A DNA stretch of 64,000 nt, from the NCBI GenBank assembly GCA_017938795.1, contig JAGBAV010000099.1:1-64000 (forward strand), written 5' to 3'. Under the pieces are notes generated by a model that worked only from the letters and a program-made list of their open reading frames with translations, did not search any database and was not told the origin of the DNA. The DNA is from Clostridia bacterium (GTDB lineage: Bacteria > Bacillota > Clostridia > Christensenellales > Aristaeellaceae). The translations under genes and the position numbers were made by a program. Positions within the stretch are counted from its first letter, which is position 1. Each line of letters begins with the position of its first letter. Shown piece after piece: positions 32,682 to 40,645 of this stretch.

Positions 32682-34967
32682 ATGAAGATCAGTGATATTT
32701 ACGGACGGATAGAAAGATACTTGCGCAGTGATGATACACGACCAAGGATTGTCAACTTCCAAGACCGCGCATCCCTCATTGCGTTCCGAGATCATTTTAA
32801 CGTTGGGACTGCTGCGTTCAAAATGCCATCTGATTACAGCAAGGTCGATGAAGACATCCTGACGGAGAATCTGTATGCTGAGATTCAATCGTTCCAAGGG
32901 AATCTCTTCCTGATTGGCTTCACATCGCAACTGAAGCTGAAAGGCCGTGACACGCTGCATCAGTTCATTGCTCAGATTGCGCATATGACACGAAACTCTG
33001 GAAAGCTGATTCTCGTATGCTTCTGCTGCGCGGAAATGCTTCACTTTGATGATACCCGTATCCAGGGGTTGGTGTATCCTGCAGATGACGCGACCAGCAA
33101 TCTTCCCCAATTACGCTTTGTCGGTGACGACATCTCAATCTCCAAGGACCAAAAGGTAACGAAGGGCATTGACAAGGTCGGGCTGCTGGTTGAAACCGTT
33201 TATGCAGATACCCTCTTGATACGCACAAAAAAGCTTGCGCAAGATTATCCGAATTCCATGCTTCATATAGAGGAACTCGTAGACGCCTATGCTGCATTAT
33301 GCAGCTTTGATCCAGCCACCGCCGGATTAGATAAAGCATTGGGTAAAGCAGATCAGTGGGCCTTTGCGTTGAAATATATTTCATCCGATGGCAGTTGGAA
33401 TAACCTGGTGACACACCTCTTTGGCAGTCCCTATACACTTGATCTTGCTGTAGGGCAATGGGATCGCTTTACCGATGATATGCAGTGGCTGTATTTCATT
33501 GCGCTGAAGCTCTTTGGCGCGCAGAAAAACTGGTGCCTGAATCAAGCAGCAAACGCGGCATCATCACCCAAAGATATGGTACGGAAGATCTATCGCTCTA
33601 TTCTGGGAGAGGACTGCAATTCAACAGCCTTCATCAACCGGTATCGAGAAAGAAAGCAGTTGTTACAGCAGATGTTTGATGTAGAAGATGATGCGGAAGT
33701 CATCGACTATATAAAAATGACGAAGCAGCACAAGAAAGATGCAATACGATATCTGACGAATAATACAAAGCTTGAAAAAGAAGCCATCATCGACCTGATC
33801 AGCGTTTATGCTCAAGAGTATACTTTGCAAGAACTCAGGAGCATTCTGGAAGAAGTATATCCCGACCTGGCTGCTTACCTGGATGAATATTCCTTCCCCG
33901 GGAATAACTGGCTGGATGCATATTTTACGGAGTATCGTTATTCTAAAGTCATAAACCGGGTTTCCCCTGAACTGAGAGAAACGGCTCAGCAGCAGGCTGT
34001 TGATCATGACTTTTTGAAGCTCTTGCCCAGAATTGCTGTAGTGGACAGCATACCGAAGGACGGGACCTTCCTTTTCTTCGTCGATGCTATGGGCGTAGAG
34101 TTTATTCCGTATATCGTGCAAAAATGCCGGGAGTACGATTTAAAGATTACCATAACGGTATCGCACTGCGAGCTTCCTTCGCTGACGCGGTGCAACAAGG
34201 ATTTCTTTGAATCCTATCCACCCGAGCAGAGAACGAAAGTATCTGAGCTCGATGATATCATTCATCACGGCAAAGAAAACTACGATTACCAGGTAACCAA
34301 AACGCCTCTTCATTTGATCCGGGAACTGGAAATCATTGATGAAGTGCTCAGAAACGCGAGGACAAGACTTTTATTCGGCAACTCAACCACCAGGGTTCTT
34401 CTGGTCGCTGACCATGGCGCGACCCGCATGGCAGTGATCAACGAGCACATCATTGATATCGATGTCAATTCCAAGGGGACAAACGGTGGACGTGTATGTG
34501 AATACACCGAAGCTGTGAAAACAGTCCCTTGTGCCATCCGTGAGGGCGATTATTACGTACTCGCAAGCTACGACCGCTTTAAAGGCGGACAACCCGCCAA
34601 CGTAGAAGCACACGGTGGCGGGACGCTGGAAGAAGTGCTTGTTCCCGTAATAACACTGTCAATGCCGACCGAGGAGGTCGAGGTTCAGGTAGAAACAAAG
34701 ATCGTTGAGTACAGTTTCAAACAGCAGCCTGTATTGAAACTGTTCTCGAAAACGATTCTTACAAATGCCAGCGTGCTGATTAACGGGAAATGGTACGAAG
34801 CAGATGCCTCGATAGATGGCCAGAACTTCTCGTTTATGTTGGCGGGACTTAAGAAAGGTCAGTATACTGCCGCTTTGTATGCCAACAGAAGTGAAGTTGC
34901 CACCGGACTGACGTTTGAATTGAGAAGCAAAGCCGGTAGCTCAACGGGCAAGGCCGGTATACTGTAA
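32682..34967 (+). CDS. pglZ: PglZ, alkaline phosphatase-superfamily BREX protein
   Basis: A 761-aa protein. The C-terminal half is a PglZ domain of the alkaline-phosphatase superfamily. The metal-site motifs are FFVDAMGVEFIP (D468), VADHGATRM (D577, H578) and AHGGGTLEEVLVPVI (H644). The N-terminal part is helical and system-specific. PglZ is the hallmark of all BREX systems. The start at 32682 follows GAGGTG; an in-frame GTG lies 9 bases earlier. It follows brxC by 10 bases and precedes brxL by 11. Confidence 0.9.
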   Translation: MKISDIYGRIERYLRSDDTRPRIVNFQDRASLIAFRDHFNVGTAAFKMPSDYSKVDEDILTENLYAEIQSFQGNLFLIGFTSQLKLKGRDTLHQFIAQIAHMTRNSGKLILVCFCCAEMLHFDDTRIQGLVYPADDATSNLPQLRFVGDDISISKDQKVTKGIDKVGLLVETVYADTLLIRTKKLAQDYPNSMLHIEELVDAYAALCSFDPATAGLDKALGKADQWAFALKYISSDGSWNNLVTHLFGSPYTLDLAVGQWDRFTDDMQWLYFIALKLFGAQKNWCLNQAANAASSPKDMVRKIYRSILGEDCNSTAFINRYRERKQLLQQMFDVEDDAEVIDYIKMTKQHKKDAIRYLTNNTKLEKEAIIDLISVYAQEYTLQELRSILEEVYPDLAAYLDEYSFPGNNWLDAYFTEYRYSKVINRVSPELRETAQQQAVDHDFLKLLPRIAVVDSIPKDGTFLFFVDAMGVEFIPYIVQKCREYDLKITITVSHCELPSLTRCNKDFFESYPPEQRTKVSELDDIIHHGKENYDYQVTKTPLHLIRELEIIDEVLRNARTRLLFGNSTTRVLLVADHGATRMAVINEHIIDIDVNSKGTNGGRVCEYTEAVKTVPCAIREGDYYVLASYDRFKGGQPANVEAHGGGTLEEVLVPVITLSMPTEEVEVQVETKIVEYSFKQQPVLKLFSKTILTNASVLINGKWYEADASIDGQNFSFMLAGLKKGQYTAALYANRSEVATGLTFELRSKAGSSTGKAGIL

Positions 34968-34978
34968 GGAGCGATCAC

Positions 34979-36421
34979 ATGGAAGAGAAACTGCGTGAAG
35001 TATTTGAGGAAATGGCGGTCTACAAAGACTTGAAGACGAGCAATTTCCTGAAAACACTGGGGTTGCCTTCTTTCCTTCGCGATTGGCTGCTGAGGAAATT
35101 TGAAGATGATGAGGGGCAATTCGATATTGCAGAGCTGCAAGAATTTGTCCGAACTTATCTTCCGCGCCAGGATGAATGGACAAAAATAAAAGATATGATC
35201 ATGTTCGAAAACGAACGTGTGAGTATTCTGACTAAGATCATTGTCAGCATTGACATTAAAACGCAGGCGGTTACTTTTGAACTGCCTATGTTTGGGCTTA
35301 CCCCAAAGGAAACGATCATCGAGCCTGATGTTTGGAATGATGTCAAGGACGAACTAGTCAACAGCAAGGAAACCTGGGGCGTTGTGGAACTTGGATACCG
35401 GATACCAATGCCCGAAATGCATCAGCCAGGGAAAATCAAGCTGACCAATTTTACAAGCTTTTGTCCGTACACGGTTGATCTTGATTTTTACAAAGAGGCC
35501 CGTGCAGAGTTCTCCACAGAAGAGTGGATTCGCCTGCTCCTTGGCGCTATCGATTACAATGCTGACGGTTATAAATGCGAGACGGAAAAAATGGCCACCT
35601 TGACACGGCTTTTGCCCTTTGTTGAAAAACGGCTTAATTTGATTGAACTTGCGCCAAAGGGGACGGGAAAATCCTATTTGTTCGGACAGATCAGCCGCTA
35701 TGGCTGGCTTTCGAATGGCGGTACGATGTCCAGAGCTAAGATGTTCTATGATATGAGCAAAAGAGCGCCTGGTCTCGTAAGCTGCAACGATTATGTCGCA
35801 ATTGATGAGATCCAGGCTACCGAGTTCCCGAATCCGCTCGAAATGCGCTCTTCATTGCAGGGATATCTTGAAAACAATGGTACCTTTACTGTTGGTACAT
35901 ACAGCGGAACTGGTGAGGCTGGACTTATTCTACTTGGCAACATCGATCAGGAGATCATGGACGAATACCAGTTTATGTTCGGAGACCTTCCTGGCATTTT
36001 CAGGATTGATGGCGCTTTGCTTGATAGATTCCATGGATTCATCAAGGGCTGGGATATACCACAGGTGAACGATGGAATGAAAATCTGTGGATGGGCATTG
36101 AATTCAGAGTATTTCTGTACGATCATGCATCTTCTCCGCGAAGACATCAGCTATAGGGCTATCGTTGATCAGTTGCTGGACGTGCCGGATGACGCTTATA
36201 CAAGAGATACAGAGGCGGTTAAACGTATTGCGACTGCCTATCTGAAGCTCCTATTTCCGCACGTCAGAACCGCTGCGGATGTAAATCCAAAGGAGTTTAA
36301 ACGCTATTGTCTGACTCCTGCCTGCAAGATGAGAAGAATCATCCGCATGCAGATCAGCATGTTCGACAGTTCGTACAACAGCGAGCTGCCGCAGTTCAAA
36401 ATAAGGGAAGTTGTCGAATGA
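34979..36421 (+). CDS. brxL: BrxL, AAA+ ATPase, short form without Lon-protease domain
   Basis: A 480-aa BrxL. Residues 1-200 are the N-terminal DNA-binding/BrxL region. Walker A is KGTGKS (227-232), Walker B is YVAIDEIQ (D276, E277), and sensor/arginine regions follow around FGDLPGIFRIDGALLDRFHGF. The sequence ends soon after RRIIRMQISMFDSSYNSELPQF, where full-length BrxL proteins of about 680 aa continue into a Lon-like domain, so this copy lacks it. The function is likely exclusion of phage DNA. Its last bases overlap the next ATG. The short form appears typical of type 4, but that is from memory. Confidence 0.88.
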   Translation: MEEKLREVFEEMAVYKDLKTSNFLKTLGLPSFLRDWLLRKFEDDEGQFDIAELQEFVRTYLPRQDEWTKIKDMIMFENERVSILTKIIVSIDIKTQAVTFELPMFGLTPKETIIEPDVWNDVKDELVNSKETWGVVELGYRIPMPEMHQPGKIKLTNFTSFCPYTVDLDFYKEARAEFSTEEWIRLLLGAIDYNADGYKCETEKMATLTRLLPFVEKRLNLIELAPKGTGKSYLFGQISRYGWLSNGGTMSRAKMFYDMSKRAPGLVSCNDYVAIDEIQATEFPNPLEMRSSLQGYLENNGTFTVGTYSGTGEAGLILLGNIDQEIMDEYQFMFGDLPGIFRIDGALLDRFHGFIKGWDIPQVNDGMKICGWALNSEYFCTIMHLLREDISYRAIVDQLLDVPDDAYTRDTEAVKRIATAYLKLLFPHVRTAADVNPKEFKRYCLTPACKMRRIIRMQISMFDSSYNSELPQFKIREVVE

Positions 36422-36615
36422 AATATATCTGTATTGCATGTGGCAAAGAAATAACTGAGAAAGATACGATAGGTATTAACAAAAAACTTCTTGGACAAAA
36501 GGTAAAAAGCCTTTATTGCATGCCATGTCTCGCAGACTACCTCAGAACCACTGTGGAAGATCTGAATGAAAAAATCGAAGAATTCAAGGAGGAAGGTTGT
36601 AAACTGTTTTCATGA
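36418..36615 (+). CDS. 65-aa four-cysteine protein coupled to brxL and the desulfurase
   Basis: A 65-aa protein MKYICIACGKEITEKDTIGI..., with CIACGK (C5, C8) and YCMPCLADYL (two further Cys about 26 residues later), ending in an amphipathic helix EDLNEKIEEFKEEG. ATG at 36418 overlaps the brxL stop (ATGA) and the TGA at 36613 overlaps the next ATG (ATGA), so both boundaries are 4-base overlaps. The Cys pattern suits a zinc or Fe-S site. It could be an adaptor or sulfur carrier between desulfurase and BrxP. No family is recognised. Confidence 0.75.
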   Translation: MKYICIACGKEITEKDTIGINKKLLGQKVKSLYCMPCLADYLRTTVEDLNEKIEEFKEEGCKLFS

Positions 36616-37739
36616 ACAAAACAATGATTTACGCAGATCATGCGGCAACTACGGCATTAAGCCCAACTGCTTATGAAGCTATGCTGCCGTGGCTCCAGGA
36701 CAAGTATGGCAACCCTTCCACCCTCTACAGCCTTGCCCGGGATCCGCGCAAGGCTCTTGCGCATTCAAGGGAAATGATAGCAGCTGCTATCAATGCCGAC
36801 GCCAGTGAAATTTTCTTTACTTCGGGCGGCACAGAGGCAGACAACTGGGCGCTGAAGGGAACGGCATTTCAGTATGAGCGCGGGAAAGGCATTATCACCA
36901 GTGCTATCGAACACCACGCTATCCTGAATAGTTGCGCCGCACTGGAACGGATGGGGTATCCTATTGCTACTCTTCCGGTAGATTCGGAGGGTGTAGTTGA
37001 TTCAGATGCATTGAAATCCTCGCCAATGTCCGATGCTGTATTAGTTTCAGTAATGCTTGCTAACAATGAGATTGGCACCATCGAACCCGTCGCAGAGTTA
37101 GCGCAAATCGCGCATCAAGCGGGCGTTCTGTTTCACACAGATGCCGTACAGGCAATTGGGCATATCCCCGTGGATGTTAAGACGCTGCATGTTGATATGC
37201 TGTCCGCATCAGCACATAAGTTCAATGGCCCGAAGGGAGCTGGCTTCCTTTATGTCCGCAATGGTGTTAACCTCATTCCTTTGTTGGATGGCGGTGGCCA
37301 GGAGCGTGGCATGCGCGCCGGTACCGAGAACGTTGCACACATCGTCGGCATGGCTGCCGCGTTGCAGGAGCATATGGAACACTTGGCCCAGGAAATCAAG
37401 TATCTAAATAAACTTTCCGGTAGACTGATCGATCAATTGAAGCAATATGGACTTGAATTTCGAATTAACGGAAGCCACGACAGGACCCCTGGTAGCTTAA
37501 GTCTATCCTTCAAAGCCGTTGATGGTGAAATGCTGCTGCATCGTCTTGACTTGATGGGTACGGCAGTAGCTACAGGGTCTGCCTGCAATTCCAAAGATGC
37601 CGTGCTGTCTCATGTGATTCGGGCAATTTCTGTACCGAAAGAGTACGCTCACGGGACGATTCGGGTCACTTTGGGAATGGATAATACGTCAGAACATGTT
37701 GACAGGATTGCGCAGCAAATCACATCGATTCTACATTGA
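36612..37739 (+). CDS. cysteine desulfurase (IscS/NifS/DndA-like)
   Basis: A 375-aa PLP enzyme of class V aminotransferase type. Visible motifs are YADHAATTALSPTAYEAM at the N-terminus, FTSGGTEADNWALKG (about residue 70), VDMLSASAHKFNGPKG with K203 as the PLP lysine, and GSACNSKDAVLSHVI with C325 as the persulfide cysteine. It takes sulfur from cysteine and passes it on. Its place as the last gene of a BREX-4 operon next to PP-loop BrxP strongly suggests sulfur supply for DNA phosphorothioation or for BrxP Fe-S clusters. Dnd systems use DndA in the same way. Confidence 0.92.
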   Translation: MNKTMIYADHAATTALSPTAYEAMLPWLQDKYGNPSTLYSLARDPRKALAHSREMIAAAINADASEIFFTSGGTEADNWALKGTAFQYERGKGIITSAIEHHAILNSCAALERMGYPIATLPVDSEGVVDSDALKSSPMSDAVLVSVMLANNEIGTIEPVAELAQIAHQAGVLFHTDAVQAIGHIPVDVKTLHVDMLSASAHKFNGPKGAGFLYVRNGVNLIPLLDGGGQERGMRAGTENVAHIVGMAAALQEHMEHLAQEIKYLNKLSGRLIDQLKQYGLEFRINGSHDRTPGSLSLSFKAVDGEMLLHRLDLMGTAVATGSACNSKDAVLSHVIRAISVPKEYAHGTIRVTLGMDNTSEHVDRIAQQITSILH

Positions 37740-38108
37740 CGGATTCCGTTATCTGTCGTTCGCGTAAATGTTATGACAATACCCGTTATGAAAGTTATTT
37801 ATATTGATCTCGGCTTGAAGACATGAATTCACAACATTACGCGATACCCTACAAAGTTACACGTTAGCATCACAACATTAGGCTTTCCCGTTTGGTAATA
37901 TGTCGCACCGATGATCATTATCACCTCTTTGGAGTGCCGTGATCTCAATGGAAACTATTGTGCCTTTTTTACGTCCGGTGGTAGCGGGGGGAAGACCAAC
38001 GATGCCCTTCTCCCGAGCTGCAGAGATGCAAAACTCGTTGAAAAAAAGGTCTTCAAAGCCACAGCCACAAAAGATGAACTGGCAGCTTGGATGGATAAGT
38101 TCTAAACA
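37740..38108 (+). other. intergenic region after the BREX operon with a possible remnant ORF
   Basis: About 370 bases. A 64-codon plus-strand frame (37911-38105, ending AAWMDKF) is followed directly by a terminator, but it has no convincing ribosome binding site and no recognised domain. It may be a remnant. Two copies of CACAACATTA occur near 37832 and 37871. No other gene is seen. Confidence 0.3.
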
Positions 38109-38155
38109 AAAAGGCGGATACAGAACAATCAAATCGTTCTGCACCCGCCTTTTTA
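38109..38155. terminator. bidirectional intrinsic terminator
   Basis: AAAAAGGCGG (38109-38118) pairs with CCGCCTTTTT (38146-38155), with an inner CAGAAC/GTTCTG stem. It closes transcription from the defence island. Confidence 0.75.
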
Positions 38156-38248
38156 TGTAATTTGAAACTGCCTACATAAAAAAATGAACCCGGGTGCTGA
38201 AAAATGAAACCACACGGGAGTATCGTTAAATTACAGTCCCGCAAACAG

Positions 38249-38290
38249 AAAACGCCACGTTTGGACCAGAAAGGCCGCACGTGGCGTTTT
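38249..38290. terminator. 12-bp perfect hairpin, probable terminator
   Basis: AAAACGCCACGT at 38249-38260 and ACGTGGCGTTTT at 38279-38290 form a perfect stem with an A run on one side and a T run on the other, as a bidirectional terminator would. Confidence 0.65.
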
Positions 38291-38380
38291 GTAATAGCGG
38301 GTGGGATTCACTCCCAAACTGCAAGAACAAGGGCTTACAGGGCGTTTTAGGGGCTGAATTTGCAAGAATAAATAAAAAAC

Positions 38381-38413
38381 TGGACTCTAACTTCGTATCA
38401 AAGTTAGAGTCCA
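38381..38413 (-). terminator. 13-bp hairpin beside the tRNA fragment, minus-strand terminator
   Basis: TGGACTCTAACTT (38381-38393) and AAGTTAGAGTCCA (38401-38413) form a perfect stem followed on the minus strand by a TTTTTT run. It sits where the terminator of an intact tRNA gene would be, 3 bases from the tRNA-Met fragment. Confidence 0.7.
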
Positions 38414-38416
38414 GAG

Positions 38417-38462
38417 GTGGTGGCTCAAGACGGATTCGAACCATCGACCTGCCGGGTATGAA
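38417..38462 (-). repeat. att site copy: 46-bp duplicate of tRNA-Met 3' half
   Basis: Identical over 46 bases to 40432-40477. It covers the CCA end, acceptor 3' strand, T arm and anticodon region of tRNA-Met, then diverges. It is the typical mark left when an element integrates into a tRNA 3' end. Confidence 0.9.
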
Positions 38463-38651
38463 ATGTCGAAAATTCAGCCCGAGAGACAAGTAAACAGTTA
38501 TATTTCATCACGAAACACTTAGATATTTCAAGGCATGTCTGGGCTTTTCTATGAGTAATCCTCATTTCGTTTTCAACATTTAGTCTTTTAATCTACATCA
38601 ACCCGCCGGAAATGAAATATCGATTCTTGATTTTCACCGCATTCGAATTAG

Positions 38652-38801
38652 TTGCATCATCCTTTAAAAGGCATTAATGCGTCCGAGTCGTCTCCGAAAC
38701 ATGCTTTACTCAAAAGCCGGGCATACAACGTCAGTGAGTTCGCAAGAGTGTACGATCTAAGTAGGCCGACAGTGTATAAGTATTTGAAGTTGATAGCATA
38801 A
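38652..38801 (+). pseudogene. C-terminal remnant of a serine recombinase (resolvase)
   Basis: A 49-codon frame without a proper start ends in YNVSEFARVYDLSRPTVYKY followed by LKLIA and a stop. This is the HTH of Tn3/Hin-type resolvases, which binds the recombination site. The catalytic N-terminal domain is missing and upstream frames contain stops. It is debris of a plasmid- or transposon-type element between the two att copies. Confidence 0.7.
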
Positions 38802-38838
38802 GAAATGCCCTTGCGATGTTTAGTCGCAAGAGCTTCGC

Positions 38839-39126
38839 TTATTCACGATTTCTTTTCTCCATTCGCAGCAGCAATTCAGTCTGGATACATGAATTTTCAA
38901 TCAATTCGCCAAACCCGTAAAGAGTAAGAGAACTAAGCCAACATGCCACAGCACATCCAAGACCAATTAGCAGCCCACTCCAAACAAGGCTTCCTTCCCC
39001 AATGACTAATCCTGAGATAATGCATAGAACTCCACCCACAATCGACAATCCCATGCCAATCAAACAGAAGCTCTTTGTTATACTCTTTATCTTCGTTCCA
39101 ATGTTGCTAAACATATTATCAAACAT
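38839..39126 (-). CDS. small membrane protein with two transmembrane segments (95 aa)
   Basis: A 95-aa protein, MFDNMFSNIGTKIKSITKSF at the start, with two hydrophobic helices (LIGMGLSIVGGVLCIISGLVI and LVWSGLLIGLGCAVACWLSSL, read in parts) and a C-terminal FGELIENSCIQTELLLRM helix. It is 12 bases downstream of the larger membrane protein gene on the same strand, so they probably form a pair. The family is unknown to me. Confidence 0.7.
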   Translation of the reverse strand: MFDNMFSNIGTKIKSITKSFCLIGMGLSIVGGVLCIISGLVIGEGSLVWSGLLIGLGCAVACWLSSLTLYGFGELIENSCIQTELLLRMEKRNRE

Positions 39127-39138
39127 CTTTATGCCTCC

Positions 39139-40005
39139 TTACATTCCATGTTCCCGTTTGTATTGTTCCAGAAGTGGATACTCGCAACTGTAATACGTCC
39201 TGTTCCGTTTCTTCTTTGGCACATTTGACATACCAAAGAAGAATACAAGCCCATACAACAAATCAATTACATGTATTAAACCCCATCTAGAAGGAAGTGG
39301 GCCTTCGAATCGACCTATTGAATTATACCCAAACGATGTACCCATCCAATCTATCGGTGCATCAGCCAGCAATACAGGAGCTATTTGCAGAAGCAGAATG
39401 ACTGCACCAACGAGTATCCATATATTACTACATTTTTTCTTTGGAATTGTATAAACTATCAGTAGAGCATACGGAAGAAGCAAATGCAGAATATCGATAA
39501 AATCAAAGTACTCTAAACTGAAACTAAACATTGGTACCGAAAGTATAAATTGATAGACACTCAACAAACCCGCAACAACACCAATGATAAGTGCGTGAGT
39601 TTGTTTTCCCTTAGCTTCAAATAAAAATGCGGCTACAATAAATAGCACAAGACCGATTGGCACAACTAAACAATCCAACCAGTGATACATGATCAGTGCC
39701 AAACGAATTTTCCTTTGCATTTTATCAAAAACAACCATTGCTGCAAAAGAACTCATCATCACAACACATGCAGCAGATGAAATGAGACAAAGTATACTCG
39801 GCCTCCTTTTGTTCGTTTCCGTTTGAAATACTCTACTTTGTTGTTCTGTTGAGCTAATCTCTTGGTTCTTATCCGTTATAATATCAGCATTGGCAAGAGG
39901 GATTGCCGTTAAAGAACCTGCGTTAGATTGAATCCCTTCACACATAGTTTTAACATCTACTTCAGTCTGTCGCCGCCGCCTTCTTGGTTGTTCACTTATA
40001 TTCAT
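39139..40005 (-). CDS. multi-pass membrane protein, unknown function (288 aa)
   Basis: A 288-aa protein. Residues 1-75 are polar and basic with an RRRRR run; the rest has about six to seven hydrophobic helices, ending in a KKKRNRTYYSCEYPLLEQYK tail. ATG at 40005 follows AGAGGA. With the 95-aa protein it forms the only intact cargo of the 2-kb segment between the two tRNA-Met repeats. Composition is AT-rich compared with the chromosome. No domain is recognised. Confidence 0.75.
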   Translation of the reverse strand: MNISEQPRRRRRQTEVDVKTMCEGIQSNAGSLTAIPLANADIITDKNQEISSTEQQSRVFQTETNKRRPSILCLISSAACVVMMSSFAAMVVFDKMQRKIRLALIMYHWLDCLVVPIGLVLFIVAAFLFEAKGKQTHALIIGVVAGLLSVYQFILSVPMFSFSLEYFDFIDILHLLLPYALLIVYTIPKKKCSNIWILVGAVILLLQIAPVLLADAPIDWMGTSFGYNSIGRFEGPLPSRWGLIHVIDLLYGLVFFFGMSNVPKKKRNRTYYSCEYPLLEQYKREHGM

Positions 40006-40117
40006 TCCTCTTTTCCTTCCTTAATATAAATTACATAGACATAAATCAGCCTTTATAGTTTATATAATTTTACTCCAATGGCCTATACAATTCAAGTATG
40101 CTTTCTATATATAGGCG

Positions 40118-40234
40118 GTGAAGAACGTAGATTACTATGAGACCGGTCAGCGTATCCTCAGAATTCGTATAGCACATACTCAAGACGAAGACCTTGAAAT
40201 CGCCCGCAAGATTCTCACCTCCAGCGGGTCATGA
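40118..40234 (+). other. 38-codon ORF beside arm-type repeats, possible remnant
   Basis: From a GTG at 40118 the frame reads VKNVDYYETGQRILRIRIAH then TQDEDLEIARKILTSSGS and a stop. The regular amphipathic pattern suggests a real coding remnant or a small DNA-binding protein. It ends at the first TGTGACA repeat. No ribosome binding site of note. Confidence 0.35.
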
Positions 40235-40333
40235 TGTGACACGGAATGTGACACGCCAAGAGGTCAAAAAAGTGAGGCGGCACAAGGGCTAAACGCACGT
40301 TATTTTATCGTTCATGTGACATGATATGTGACA
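40235..40333. repeat. four TGTGACA repeats in two 12-bp-spaced pairs
   Basis: TGTGACAC at 40235 and 40247, and TGTGACA at 40315 and 40327. Each pair is spaced by exactly 12 bases and the pairs are 80 bases apart, about 100-200 bases from the att core at 40432. This is how arm-type sites of tyrosine integrases are arranged. Confidence 0.55.
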
Positions 40334-40400
40334 AAAACAAGAAAAGCCTCCTCAAGCAAGGCGGCAAAAACACGTTTCTATTAAAACTGAACAAAAAAAG

Positions 40401-40430
40401 AACTCACCAAGCATTTCTACTTGGTGAGTT
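40401..40430 (-). terminator. terminator of the tRNA-Met gene
   Basis: AACTCACCAAG (40401-40411) pairs with CTTGGTGAGTT (40420-40430), then a CTTTTTTTG run on the minus strand. It lies 2 bases past the end of tRNA-Met and seems supplied by the integrated element. Confidence 0.8.
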
Positions 40431-40431
40431 T

Positions 40432-40477
40432 GTGGTGGCTCAAGACGGATTCGAACCATCGACCTGCCGGGTATGAA
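40432..40477 (-). repeat. att site copy within tRNA-Met
   Basis: The second copy of the 46-bp direct repeat, inside the intact tRNA gene. With 38417-38462 it delimits a 2-kb element or marks tandem integrations. Confidence 0.9.
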
Positions 40478-40510
40478 CCGGACGCTCTAGCCAGCTGAGC
40501 TATTGAGCCA
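40433..40510 (-). tRNA. tRNA-Met (CAU), elongator type
   Basis: The minus strand folds as a standard cloverleaf. The acceptor stem is TGGCTCA/TGAGCCA, the D arm is AGCTCAGCTGGCTAGAGC, the anticodon loop contains TTCATAC with CAT, and the T arm is GATGGTTCGAATCCGTC. An encoded CCA lies at 40433-40435. The CAU anticodon and shape fit elongator Met; a tRNA-Ile2 with modified C is not excluded but is less likely. It is the target of integration. Confidence 0.9.
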
Positions 40511-40514
40511 AATG

Positions 40515-40591
40515 TGGTTGCGGGAGAAGGATTTGAACCTTCGACCTTCGGGTTATGAGCCCGACGAGCTGCCAGACTGCTCCATCCCGCG
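40515..40591 (-). tRNA. initiator tRNA-fMet (CAU)
   Basis: A 77-base tRNA including CCA. The 5' end is CGCGGGATGGAGCAG and the anticodon stem has three G-C pairs flanking CTCATAA (GGGCTCATAACCC), the signature of initiator tRNA, with an unpaired first base opposite the acceptor 3' end. It is 4 bases upstream of tRNA-Met on the same strand and shares its transcript. Confidence 0.95.
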
Positions 40592-40645
40592 ATGTAGGAG
40601 TCGTTCTGACGACGTTGTTTATTATATCGCAGCGCCCGTCTTTTG

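Noticed and set aside
40433..40510. tRNA-Ile2 (CAU, lysidine type)
   Set aside because: The acceptor and anticodon-stem sequences look like elongator tRNA-Met and the gene is beside tRNA-fMet. Ile2 cannot be fully excluded without a model search.
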